Origin: Aedes albopictus
Lineage: Eukaryota; Arthropoda; Insecta; Diptera; Culicidae
DNA length: 64,000 bases
Assembly (NCBI RefSeq): GCF_035046485.1
Contig: NC_085138.1
Location: 43,063,464 to 43,127,463, forward strand
Direction: 5' to 3'
Part shown: piece after piece, positions 22,980 to 34,300 of the stretch
How positions within the stretch are numbered: position 1 is the first letter of the stretch
Layout: each line of letters starts with the position of its first letter
Made by a program: the position numbers and the translations under genes
The notes under the pieces: model-generated
Databases searched by the model: none
What the model was told of the DNA's origin: nothing
What the model saw: the letters and a program-made list of their open reading frames with translations, nothing else

Positions 22980-24900
22980 CTTTTTAACGGATGTACAACT
23001 TTGCCACCGTTCAAAATGTTCTGTCGATAATATCCATGTCGTCCGCAAAGCACACAAATTGACCGGATTCCGTCAAAAACGTACCCAAGAGGTTGAGCTC
23101 GGCTCGTCGTATTAAACCTTCTCCGGCGATATCCGAACTGTATAGTTCGTCCTGAATCTTCACGTAGATTTGCACACCATCTATCGCTGCTATTATCAGA
23201 CTGGTCAGCTTCCCAGGAAAGCCGTTTTCGTCCATGATTTTCCATGGCTCTGTGCGGTCAATACTGTCGTACGCCATTGGATCATTTCCGTTCATTGTTG
23301 CACTGGCGTAGTCGTTCCCTCCGCTACCGTAATCTCCCGGGCTTACGTTCTCCACGCCTTTCAGATGCTCATCGACGTGCTTTTTCCACCCTACCTCCGT
23401 CCGTCAGGAGGCTCCCGTTGTTATCCTTGCATATTTCGGCTCGCGGCACGAAGCCGATGCGGGAAGCACTGAGCTTCTTTCTGGCAGAACTTTCGTGTTT
23501 CTTGGGAAAGGCACAACAGTTCCATTACTTCGCACTGTGCATCTTCTTCTAGACGGTGCTTTTTCTCCCGAAAAATGCGAGTCTGCTGTTTCCGCATCTG
23601 TTTGCAGCGTGCCACGTTCTCCTCCCAAATCGTTATGCACTCCTCGTCCGTCGACTTCGTTCCACTACCCGATGATGCTCTCGGCTGCGTCGTTGATGAC
23701 TGCTTTTACTCCAGCAGTCCTCTAGAGGGACCACATCTTGCTCGTCCTCGTCTGGTAACGCTACCTCGAGATTCTGCTCGTCTACTGAGGCGTCATGCCA
23801 ATTGGTTCAGTCGCTCTAGGTTGCACCGTGGTTTTCACCGGTACCGTACATTGTTAACGTCGGAAAATTTTAAGCGCAATTTAACCTAGTTTAACCATCA
23901 CTAGGTAGTGGTCGGAGTTGATGCTGGCGCCACGATAGGTTCTGACATCAATAATGTCGGAGAAGTGCCGTCCATCAATTCGAACGTGGTCGTATGGCGA
24001 AATCAATGAGTCGCAGACCGTTTTCAAGCGGCGTCGGTGGTGTAGTGGTAAGCGTGGTTGCCTCTCACCCCAGTCGGTCTAGGTTCAATCCTAGTCGACG
24101 CCGTCGGTATTTCTGAGACAAAAAATATCTGATCACGCCTTCCCTCGGATAGGAAGTAAAGCCGTAGGTCCCGGCCCATGTGTTGATGGGTTCGATGTGT
24201 AGGGTGTCAGGTGTGTGTGGATGTCTCCCTGACCGTCCGTGTTTAGGCTTAGTACCAGAAATAGGCGGACGTTAAACTAGAGCTGATGCCGAACGGTGTC
24301 GGCTCGCCAGAAATAAGAAGAAGAAGAAGTAGACCGTTTTCGTTCGTTTGCTGGTGGGCGCTGAACTTACCAATCGTCGGTCTGAATTCCTCCTCCTGGC
24401 CTACCTGAGCGTTTAAATCTTCTATGATGATCTTGACGTCGAGGCTTGGGCAGCGATCGTACTCGCGTTCGAGCTGCGTGTAAAATGCGTCCTCATTATC
24501 ATCAGTGCTTCCGGAGTGTGGGCTGTGTGCACGTTTATTATGCTGAAGATGGTATGTGAACGTTCGCCGCATGGATCCAGTCCAACACACATCCTGCAGC
24601 GCTCCGTGGCCCTTCAGTAGATCGACGAGTAAGCGGGTGCTCCCAATGAAGTTGAGAGATTGGCAGTTCCACGAACCGAGCTTGCAATAGCAAATTTGTA
24701 GCAAATCTTTTTTGTTCGCTGAGGTCGTTCCCGTTGATCTCGGTTCATATTATTCTGATGCTGATTATCCGTTGGAATGCTTTTTTATGCATATATGGCT
24801 GGCTCAAACTGCAGTGCCAGACTCCAACCCCCTGCTTTCCAGAGGACCACAGTGCACACGCACAGTTGAGCTTAGATTCCTTCGCTGGCACTTGGACGTC
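22980..24900 (-). mobile_element. Decayed RTE-like LINE with a SINE inserted in its endonuclease
   Basis: Reading on the minus strand from about 24740: a 5' segment similar to that at 2020-2060; an endonuclease start (LGSWNCQSLNFIGSTRLLV, then GALQDVCWTG); an endonuclease middle (VKIIIEDLNAQVGQEEEF at about 24440-24390); a SINE insertion (24026-24330); then rearranged RT with MDENGFPGKLTSLIIAAIDG and FADDMDI near 23050. Stops, shifts and internal deletions are common, so it is inactive. The layout matches the minus-strand copy in the RFC1 intron (30900-33330). Confidence 0.8.
24026..24330 (+). mobile_element. tRNA-derived SINE with intact-looking tRNA head
   Basis: The head begins GGCGTCG and ~65 bases later has CGACGCC, a perfect 7-bp acceptor-like stem. 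Between them are A-box GGTGTAGTGGTAAGCG and B-box/T-arm CTAGGTTCAATCCTAG (a 4-bp T stem). The tail is (AAG)n. An 11-bp target duplication AGACCGTTTTC flanks it exactly at 24015-24025 and 24331-24341. It inserted into the older minus-strand LINE. Confidence 0.9.
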
Positions 24901-25053
24901 GATCAGCCGCCTCTAACGTGGGGTCAGACGCTGTTGTGAGCCGCTTCTCCTGATGTAAAAACAGATACTCAAGTTTGCAAACAGGAGCGAGAATAGGAGT
25001 TGCGGTGCTTCCGATGAAGTTGTTGAATCTAGTTCCAGGTATCGACTTTCATA

Positions 25054-27432
25054 TTGAAAATTCAGGGGGTTCTAGAGGTATTCAGGATGCTTAGCTTAGC
25101 CACCTGGAGATCACCCGACCACCAAACAGAAATCCAAATCGACCACGTTCTAATCGACGGTAAATTCTTCTCGGATATAACCAACGTCCGCACATACCGC
25201 AGTGCGAATATAGATTCGGATAACTACTTAGTCGCTGTATGCATGCGCTCAAAACTTTCGACAGTTATCACCACGCGTCGAAGTCGAACGCCGCGGCTCA
25301 ACATTGTGCAGCTGCGTAACGTGGAAGTGGCTCAAGACTACGCGCAGCAGTTAGCAGTGGCCCTACCAACGGAAGAGCAGCTTGGCGCAGCTACACTTGA
25401 AGATGGTTGGAGGGACATCCGATCCGCCATAGGTAGTACCTCGGCTACAGCACTAGGCTTCGCGACTCCGAATCACAGAAATGACTGGTACGACGGCGAA
25501 TGTGAACAGTTGAAAAACGAGAAGAATGCAGCATGGGCGAGAATGCTGCAACACCTTACGAGAGCGAACGAGGCACGTTACAAACAGGCGCGGAACAGGC
25601 AGAACTCAGTCTTCCGGATGAAGAAGCGCCAGCAGGAAGAACGAGATCGCGAAGCGATGGAAGAGCTATACATCGCTAAGGACACACGAAAGTTCTACGA
25701 AAAGCTGAACCGCTCGCGCAGAGGCTTTGTGCCACAAGCCGACATGTGCCGAGATAATCACGGGAATATTCTCACGAGCGAGCGTGAGGTGGTCGAGAGG
25801 TGGCGGCAGCATTACGATGAGCACCTCAATGGCGACGTTGCAAGTAACGAAGGTGGCGTGGTAACAGATCTAGGAGTATGTTCACAGGACGAAAGACTTC
25901 CAGCCCCTGACCTTCAAGAGATTGAGGAGGAGGTTGGCCGGTTGAAAAATAACAAAGCCGCTGGAGCAGATCAACTACCAAGCGAGCTTCTAAAATACGG
26001 TGGAGAAGCACTGGTGAGTGCACCACACTGGGTCATTACCAAGATTTGGGAGGAGGAAGTATTACCGGAGGAATGGATGGAAGGTATCGTGTGTCCCATC
26101 TACAAAAAGGGCGACAAGTTGGATTGCGGGAACTACCGCGTGATCACACTACTGAGCGCTGCCTACAAGATACTCTCTCAAATTTTATGCCGCCGTCTAT
26201 CACCGATTGCAAGAGAGTTCATGGGGCAATATCAGGCTGGATTTATGAGTGAACGCGCTACAACGGACCAGATGTTCGCCATCCGCCAGGTGTTGCAGAA
26301 ATGCCGCAAATACAACGTGCCCACACATCACTTGTTCATCGATTTCAAATCGGCGTATGATACAATCGATCGAGAACAGCTATGACAGATTATGCACGAA
26401 TACGGATTCCCGGATGAACTGATACGGTTGATCAAGGCGACGATGGATCGAGTGATGTGCGTAGTTCGAGTATCAGGGACACTCTCGAGTCCCTTCGAAT
26501 CTCGCAGAGGTTCGATGGTCCTTCGTGCTTGCTGTTCAACATTGCTTTAGAGGGTGTAATAAGAAGAGCGGGGATAAACACGAGTGGGACGATTTTCACG
26601 AAGTCCGTTCAGCTGCTTGGTTTCGCCGATGATATTGATATTATTGCTCGTAAATTTGAGACAATGGCGGAAACGTACATCCGACTAAAGAGTGAAGCCA
26701 GGCGAATCGGATTAGTCATTAATGTGTCGAAGACAAAGTACATGATGGCAAAGGGCTCCAGGGAGGAATCACCGCGCCCGCCGCCCCGAATTTATATCGA
26801 CGGTGATGAAATCGAGGCGGTTGAAGAATTCGTGTACTTGGGCTCACTGGTGACCGCCGACAACGACACCAGCAGAGAAATTCAGAGGCGCATTGTGGCA
26901 GGAAATCGTGCCTACTATGAACGCTGATTAGATCGGTCGTTCTCTATTCTTCATTGCACCAACAAAGCTAGCCATGAAAATGTTTGACAATTCTCAAGTC
27001 ATTTTGACAGACAACACACATGCACGAAAAAGACGGATCATATATTCTACTTTATCGACATTGGTGCCGTCCTTTTCATGTTCATGTTGCATCTGTTAAA
27101 ATGACCTGAGAATTGTCAGTCATTTTGAGGTTAGGTTCGTTGGTGTAATAAAGAATGGGCACGAAACATGGACCCTACGTGCAGAGGACCAACGCGCCCT
27201 TGGAGTTTTCGAACGGAAGGTGTTGCGTACCATCTACGGCGGAGTGCAGATTGATGACGGGACTTGGAGAAGGCGAATGAACCACGAGCTGCATCAGCTG
27301 CTGAGAGAACCAACCATCGTCCATACCGCGAAAATCAGGAGGCTACGGTTGGCGGGTCACGTCATCAGGATGTCGGATAGCAACCCGACTAAAATGGTTC
27401 TCGAGAGTCATCCGACCGGTACAAGAAGACGT
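25054..27432 (+). mobile_element. RTE-like LINE ORF2 copy, disabled, with a MITE inserted
   Basis: The first block (25054-26385, 443 codons) covers the endonuclease C-terminus (IDHVLIDGKFFSDI; the usual SDH catalytic motif reads SDN here) and RT blocks to FIDFKSAYDTI. A TGG-to-TGA change at 26382-26384 stops it. Near 26510 the GLRQGD block is lost by a small rearrangement, and the frame resumes with LLFNIALEGVIRRAG, FADDIDII and EEFVYLGSLVTADND (26520-26927). About 100 bases are missing before 26930, a MITE occupies 26946-27156, and thumb sequence (FERKVLRTIYGG, RRRMNHELHQLL) continues to about 27432, where the 3' end is lost. It is a close relative of 52440-53430 and 60274-61467. Confidence 0.9.
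26946..27156. mobile_element. Foldback MITE (~211 bp) inside LINE
   Basis: The arms are ~90 bases each and inverted: the left carries CACCAACAAAG then GACAATTCTCAAGTCATTTT, and the right carries its complement (GACAATTCTCAGGTCATTTT, CACCAACGAAC). Comparison with the LINE copy at 60700, where the host reads CTCTATGGGCAC, places the insertion within CTCTAT/GGGCAC and suggests at most an AT duplication. Confidence 0.8.
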
Positions 27433-27507
27433 GTCAGTTAGGCCCTAATGAAGAATCAGTGTCGAATTGTATTTACATAAAGCTGTAAAAGGAACAATTT
27501 TCATTAA

Positions 27508-27600
27508 TCCTTATGTGGCCGACAGGGTACCCGGGTACCCAGCGCCCATTCAAAAGCACGGTGTAGAATAAAAGCAAAAAGTTTGTCGGACACATAACGG
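27508..27600. mobile_element. piggyBac-type MITE, 93 bp, TTAA target duplication
   Basis: TTAA sits on both edges (27504-27507 and 27601-27604). The ends TCCTTATGTGGCCGACA and (complement) CCGTTATGTGTCCGACA are inverted with four differences over 17 bp. A palindromic GGGTACCCGGGTACCC lies just inside the left end. The tetranucleotide TTAA duplication is the piggyBac signature; no transposase is present. Confidence 0.75.
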
Positions 27601-27604
27601 TTAA

Positions 27605-28348
27605 TTGTGAATTCTATGGCAACCAAGAGAGTGAGTGCATTTTAGCGTGAATGGAGCACTTTTGACGGAACGACTGCGGCGGTCGAAACCACCGCAAGCC
27701 CGTTGGATTTTTTCTATTTTACCGCAATATATGTAGTGTCTGATAAAATAGGCCCTTGGAATTATTTCAGTGTTGATAAACTCCAAAGAAAAAAAAAATT
27801 TGGATTTCTGACAAACTCAGTGAGTAGATTTTTTTCTCTGTGCTTGCACGGGCTACTGCAGCTTGTATAATTTTAGGCGTTTGATTTAGGGTAAATTTAA
27901 TTGTAAAATGTATAGTTTAGATTATCGGTGTATCTTCACAGTTGTGGAACTTGTTTGCTGGTTCTTGTCTGTACTATCTTGTGTTCCAACTTGTACTCAC
28001 GTAAAATCGATAAAGCAGATGCAAGAAAAATGTTTTTGTTGTTTTTTGTTTGCGTCATCTGTCGTCAACTGTCAAATGCCGGCAAACAAAAATTCCGCCA
28101 AACTTTTGCATCGTTTCTATTTTGGCTGCAGACAGTGCGTGTTTCAAATTATTTTTCTAGAATATTAATAATTTTGGGCGAAATAAAGTGTTTAAATATT
28201 TAATTAGAATTACCAGCATTGTACAGTGAGTGGTTTATATCCCAGTGGTAGTGAAATTTTGAATATTTCCATGTTGACTCGAGATTAGATTAGACCCCAC
28301 TTGAAGCGAGAAACTACGTCGCAGTCCTATCAAATTGCAAGCACCATC
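27605..28348. other. RFC1 upstream region and 5' UTR
   Basis: No other gene is supported between the MITE and the RFC1 start codon. The transcription start must lie here; a candidate initiator-like GTACAGTGAG occurs near 28220, but I see no clear TATA box. Assigning the start needs transcript data. Confidence 0.4.
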
Positions 28349-31300
28349 ATGTCGAAGGTGACGGGATAAACATCAATGTTATTGTAATTTGCAACAGAGT
28401 GAAAGTAACATTTCGATCATTTCAGGACATCCGCTCGTTCTTCTCCGTGGGATCGAAGACGAAAAAACCCGACCCACCGAAGCAGCAGTCGTCATCGTCG
28501 TCGTCCGGTTCGTCGAGCAGCAAGCGGAAGGTCATCATCGACAGCGATGAGGAACCGGAAGACCGTCACCACAAGAAACCGGTTCCAACGCCCGAGCGAT
28601 CCGGCAGCGGTTCATCATCGCATCACAAAAAACGCCGGGTGATCGATTCGGACGATGACGAGGACGGTGGCAAAAAGAAGAGTCCGGCGAAGAAGAGCAG
28701 TTCGTCGTCGTCGTCAAAGCCGGATCTGTCTAAACTGATACCGGTCAATGCGGCGGACATTTTCAGCTCGGCTCCGGTCAAACGGAAGGAGCTGCCGAAA
28801 CCGACCAAGAAAGCTATTAAGGAGGAGATTGAGATTCACTCGGATGAGGAGTTTGAGAAAACGTTGGCTGGGTTGGATGAGGTGATTCCGGAAACGCCGG
28901 AACCGGTGAAAAAGAAGGTCAAGCAAAGTCCTGCGAGGATAAAAGAAGAGAGTTCGGTTAAGAGTCCGGAGAAGAAGAAGGAAACTAACGGACATGATCC
29001 CAAGGATGAGAAGAAGAGGAAAACACCCACGCCGGAGAAAAAGAAGGAGAAACCGGTTAAAACGGAAAGCATGAGCGATGCGGAAGGAACGCCGAAGGGT
29101 TCCAAGAAGGCGGCGAATGAGTCCATTCTAACGGATGAGGAGCGGTACGAGAGAAAGCGTATGTCGGCGGCGTTGTATCAGAAGTTCAAAAATCGGCAGG
29201 GTCCGGCCAATCCGGGCAGCAAAGAGATTCCCAAGGGTAAGCCGGATTGCCTGGCGGGGCTGCAGTTCGTGGTAACCGGGGTGTTGGAGTCGATGGAGCG
29301 AGACGAGTGTGCACAAGTGATTAAGGACTTTGGCGGAAAGGTTGTTGGTTCTGTGTCAAAGAAATTGACCCACATGGTGGTCGGTGAGGATGCAGGGCCC
29401 TCGAAGCTGGCCAAGGCGGAAGAGCTGGGTATTCCACAGATTTCGGAAGACGACCTGCTGGATTTGATCCGAGAAAAATCGGGACTTCCGAAGAAGGGTG
29501 GTAGTTCTAATGGTTCCAAAGAGGAGAAAGTCAAATCCAAAGAGACGAAATCACCTTCCAGCGATTCCAAAGAAAAGAAGCGAAAACATGCTGATAAGGA
29601 ACCGGATGTCAAGAAAAAGAAGGCGACACCGGAAAAGAAGCGAACTCCAGAAAAGAAGCACTCCGAATTCAGCGCACCAGTTGCAAAACTGCCGAAAATT
29701 CCAAAGCTCGAGAAACCCTCAAGCAAAACCGAGAAAACTTCCCCGATGAAAAAATCCCCGAAAAAACTCGAACCACAAGCTCCGATCAAACGAGAAGTAA
29801 CCTCCTATCAAAAGGACATCGCCAGCACGGACAACATGGCCTGGGTTGACAAGTATAAGCCCACCTCGATCAAGCAAATTATCGGTCAAACTGGCCCAGC
29901 CAGCAACGTCCAAAGACTCCTCACCTGGCTATCCAATTGGCACTCGAACAACGACGGCAAGAAGAAACACCCCCGTCCCAGTCCCTGGGCCAAAAACGAC
30001 AACGGTGCCTACTTCAAGGCGGCCCTTCTTTCCGGACCCCCTGGTGTAGGCAAAACCACCACTGCCACCCTGGTCTGCAAGGAGCTCGGGTTCGACGCGG
30101 TCGAGTTCAACGCATCCGACACGCGCAGCAAAAAACTGCTCAAGGAGCAAGTGTCCGAACTGTTGAACAACAAGTCCCTCTATGGGTACTTTACCGACAG
30201 TAGCGGTGGCGCTGGTGGAGCGGACGCGAAGGTTAGCAAGAAGCACGTCCTCATCATGGACGAGGTGGATGGGATGGCAGGAAATGAGGATCGCGGCGGA
30301 ATCCAGGAGCTGATTGCGCTGATCAAGGACAGCCATGTGCCGATTATTTGCATGTGTAACGATCGGAACCATCAGAAGATGCGGTCGCTGGTGAACTATT
30401 GCTTCGATTTGCGGTTCAATAAGCCGCGTGTGGAGCAGATTAAGGTAAGATGCCTAATTGAGATACCTAATAGTGTCCATATAACTGAATCTAGTATGAA
30501 CACGTGGGTATTCAGCAAAACCATGCTGAGGGTTACGGATCGATTCTCTTGGAAGGCAAGTTTAGATTCGAACCAGACAAGTCAAACTAGGATTATCTTT
30601 TTTTTTTGTGTTTAGAATTTGGGAATTTGGGAGCAGCTGTGGCTGTCTTCGTGAATTGTAATAGGTGTATTTTCTCCGAAGTCTCTCAGCAAACATTAGA
30701 TTAGATTGCAGCTATAATGCTTATTGTAGCTATAGATAGTAGAGTAAACATAGTGTTTACTCTACTATCTATAATTGTAGCTAATGCCACCGACAATGAA
30801 ACTAACTACGCCTCTGTAGTAGAAAGAGATAAACACATGAGGCATGAGAATCCATCATCATCTTGTTGTAATCCTCGGCGAGTTTCGAACAAACTGGACA
30901 AATCGCCCAGAACCCTTACGCAGTTTTTTTAAATCGTCCATAGTCGCTTTGATCAGTCTTGTGTGCTTCCCGGGGAAGCCTTTCTCGTCCATGATTTTCC
31001 ATAGCTTCTGAGTAGGGGAGACTGGGGAGACTTGATCCCTTTTTCTTAATTTACCTGAAACTTTAAGAAAAAACACAAAACTAGTTCCGATTTCCGTACA
31101 AAATGGCAGGGAAACATCTATTGCAAGTTAGTACACAACAGAAGGCCTTTAAATTATTGTTAAAGTTTTCAAAACTGTGTTTTTATGGAGGCATGTCTTA
31201 TGATGTATTTTTCAAAAATGGGTGACACTTGATCCCCCTTTGAGCACATGGTTTATTTAAAGGGAAAATAATTTCAGAGTCTTCCTATTCATTTTCTTTT

Positions 31301-34300
31301 CGAGTTTTCTTGTATTTTCGATGAATATGGAGTGTTTGAAATTGTAAGTTTTCCTTTAATTTTTAAGGATATGCCGTATTTTCAAAATGGGGAGACTTGA
31401 TCCCCTTTTTCTTGGTTTGTACTAAAGCTATAATTATCTGACACATTTTATCGTTGAATAGACTAGAATTCCAACTAAATAGAGGCTTCCGAATAAAATT
31501 TTATTTTTCACATGTATAATGTGTGTGTAATCCTCGAGGGATCAAGTCTCCCCATGTCACTGTTGTGTATACTAAGCTGAATTATTTAAAATATGTTAAC
31601 AACAGCCTTATTTCGATAAATAAGTTTGAAAGTATTTTATTTAAACTATGTGCTGTGAAATTTTGACACGATTTGGTTCAATTTTCACAAAGTTATTGTG
31701 ATTTTTCGGAATCGCCTAAAAGATTTCTGAAGGACTGAAAACAAACCATCAGCCGCTAAAAAATAATACAATGTACGATCGAAATCACTTGTAGCCAAAA
31801 CATAGTCGTTTGTCCAGGAGTAGTTTTGGAAAAATTATGCTAGAAGAAAAATGTTTTTAATTCCGAGAAAATATGGGGGGAACAAGTCTCCCCAGGGATC
31901 AAGTCTCCTCAGTCTCCCCTACGGTCGATACTGTCGTATGTCGTCTTGAATTCGATGAACAAGTGATGTGTTGGGACTTGGTATTCACGGCGTTTTTGAA
32001 GGATTTGCCCTACGGTCGACAACGTTGTCGACCGGTCGTCGATGAGGCCGGTTTTATAACTTTTCACGAACTCATTCGTTTCTTATGACTAGGGTAGGAC
32101 TTCGTAAACGGCATTCAAAATGGTGACTGCTCACTTCATTCTCACATTCCAAATAATTGCCTCCTTATGAATGGAGTAAATTACCCCTTCCGGACACTCC
32201 TCCGGTAGCTGTTCAGTTTCCCAGATCCTGACTACAAATCGGTTTAGACAGGTGGGCAACTTTTCCCATCTGGATTCAGCTGCTGAATGGCATCCTTAAC
32301 TTTCCTCAGCGTGGTAGTTGGATCATTGCCGTCCTCAATTGCACTGACGTAGTCGTTTCCTGCGTTGCCGTGGTTTCCCGTGCCTACGTTCTCCATATCA
32401 TTCAAGTGCTCAACAAAATGTTGCTTCCACCTTTCGATCACCTCACGTACATCCGTCAAGAGGCCGCTGTCCTTATCCCTGCAAATTTCGGCTCGCGGAA
32501 CCGAAGCCGTAATCGTTGCGGGATGCGTTGATCTTCTGGAAGAACTTCCGTATTTCTTGGAAACGGCACACCAATTTGATTTCTTTGCACTCCGATTCTT
32601 CCAGACGGCGCTTTATCTACCGAAATAGGGGGTCTGCTGTTTATGCCGGGTTCCTTGCTGCAGAATTAACGTGCGTGCCGCGTTCTGCTCCTCTAAAATC
32701 GCTCTACACTCCTCGTCGAATAATTCGTTCCGTCGATTTCTTTCCACGACGTACCCAATGGTGCTTTCGGCTGCGTCGTTGATGGCTGCATTTACTGTAC
32801 TTCATCAGTCCTCTAGAGGACATTAAGCTCGCCCTCGCAAGCAACGTTGCCTCGGGATTCTGTGCGTATGCTGGGACGACATCCGGTTGCTGCAGTCGCT
32901 CTAGGTTATACCGTGGTAGTCTCCGGTACCCAACATTATTGATGACGGAATGTTTTGAGTGTAGTTTGATCATCACCAGGTAGTGTTCGGAGTTGGTTTT
33001 AGCCACTAGAGGTCCTGACGTCGATAATATCGGAGAAGTGTCATTTGTCGATCAGAACGTGGACGATTTGCGATTCCATGTGCTGTGGTGATCTTCAAGT
33101 GCAACGATAAAGGAGGCTGTGTTGGAAAAAGGTGCTACGTATGATCATGTTTTTGGAAGCCGCGAAATAAATGAGTCGTCCTAGGTATTTTTCGTTTGTC
33201 AGCTGGTGGGCGCTGAGCTTTCCAATCGTCGGTCTAAATTCCTCTACCTGGTCTACCTGAGCGTTTACATCTCCTATGATGGTCTTGACGTCGTGGCTTC
33301 GGCAGCAGCCCAGCGAACACACGATAGTATAGGATATTCCATAGGATGCTAAAGTGGAGGCGATATACGTACACTTTACACGCGGGTAAATGGGAGCATG
33401 TACGGTTTCAACAGGTTTCAACCAACAAAAGGAGAATGGGGATTTCTATCCTCGTTTTCTCTCGGTTGTTGCAGGAAGCACATGTTATTCTTCATTGCAT
33501 CGATACCCGTTCACGTGCATGAGCAATTTTTTTTGTAATTGGTTTATTTCATGTTCATATAAAATCTATTACATATCATTTGTACATTGCTGTTATTTGT
33601 TCTTATTCTAACATAGGTACATTCAAAAGATTTCCAAAGTTTTTGTTAAACATATGCCGGTTGTTCCACCGAATTTCTCGTATTGACTTTTTGAAACAAA
33701 ACAAGCTTTTGGATGTCGTGTTACTCAAACACCACGCGATTGCATGGCATGCAAGCCATAAACCAGCACATTGCTGTTCATCTGAAACATCTATATTACA
33801 TTGGAGTAAATCGTCTAACTGGTCAAATACAATTTTCAATCGATCTCTCATAACTGGTTTGGTCCAATTAATTATGTCTGCCGTTTTGGAACAACTGCGT
33901 AATCTATGCTCGTTGTTATCCGTACAAGAACAGATTTCACAATGGTCATTGACAAGGTTGCCAATTCGGTATGCTACTAGTTTTTCCTTGTTTGGAATTA
34001 TGTCATTAACAAAACGATAGAGCAGGTCCTTGTCGAACGATGGTAAGAAGTTTAAGCTTAGGTTCCTCCAGATAGTGCGCTATTCAATTTGAGGAAAACG
34101 ATCCTCGTCGCCAGTTGGTATGTGTTTCTCGCTCAAAAAAAATGTAATAGAGTTGTCGCGTACTTGTGAGATTCGTGCTTCCTTTCACCGAATCCGCCTC
34201 TCGTAACCAATCACCTCCATTTTTTGTAAGCAGGCCTGGTTTAGGAAAAGCAAGCAAGTATCTTTCGTGTTCATTATTACCGCCATTTTTGTCATATAGT

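Noticed and set aside
24026..24100. A functional tRNA gene
   Set aside because: The cloverleaf-like segment is the head of a SINE with tail and target duplication; no independent tRNA evidence.
28399..28425. ATG at 28399 as the RFC1 start
   Set aside because: It lies inside a 68-bp intron ending ttcag; the MSK exon at 28349-28357 gives the expected start directly before DIRSFF.
30445..30615. RFC1 reading through past 30444 to a stop at 30615
   Set aside because: The frame after AAG/GTAAGA encodes unrelated residues; splicing to 39169 restores the conserved RVEQIK-GAMMS junction.
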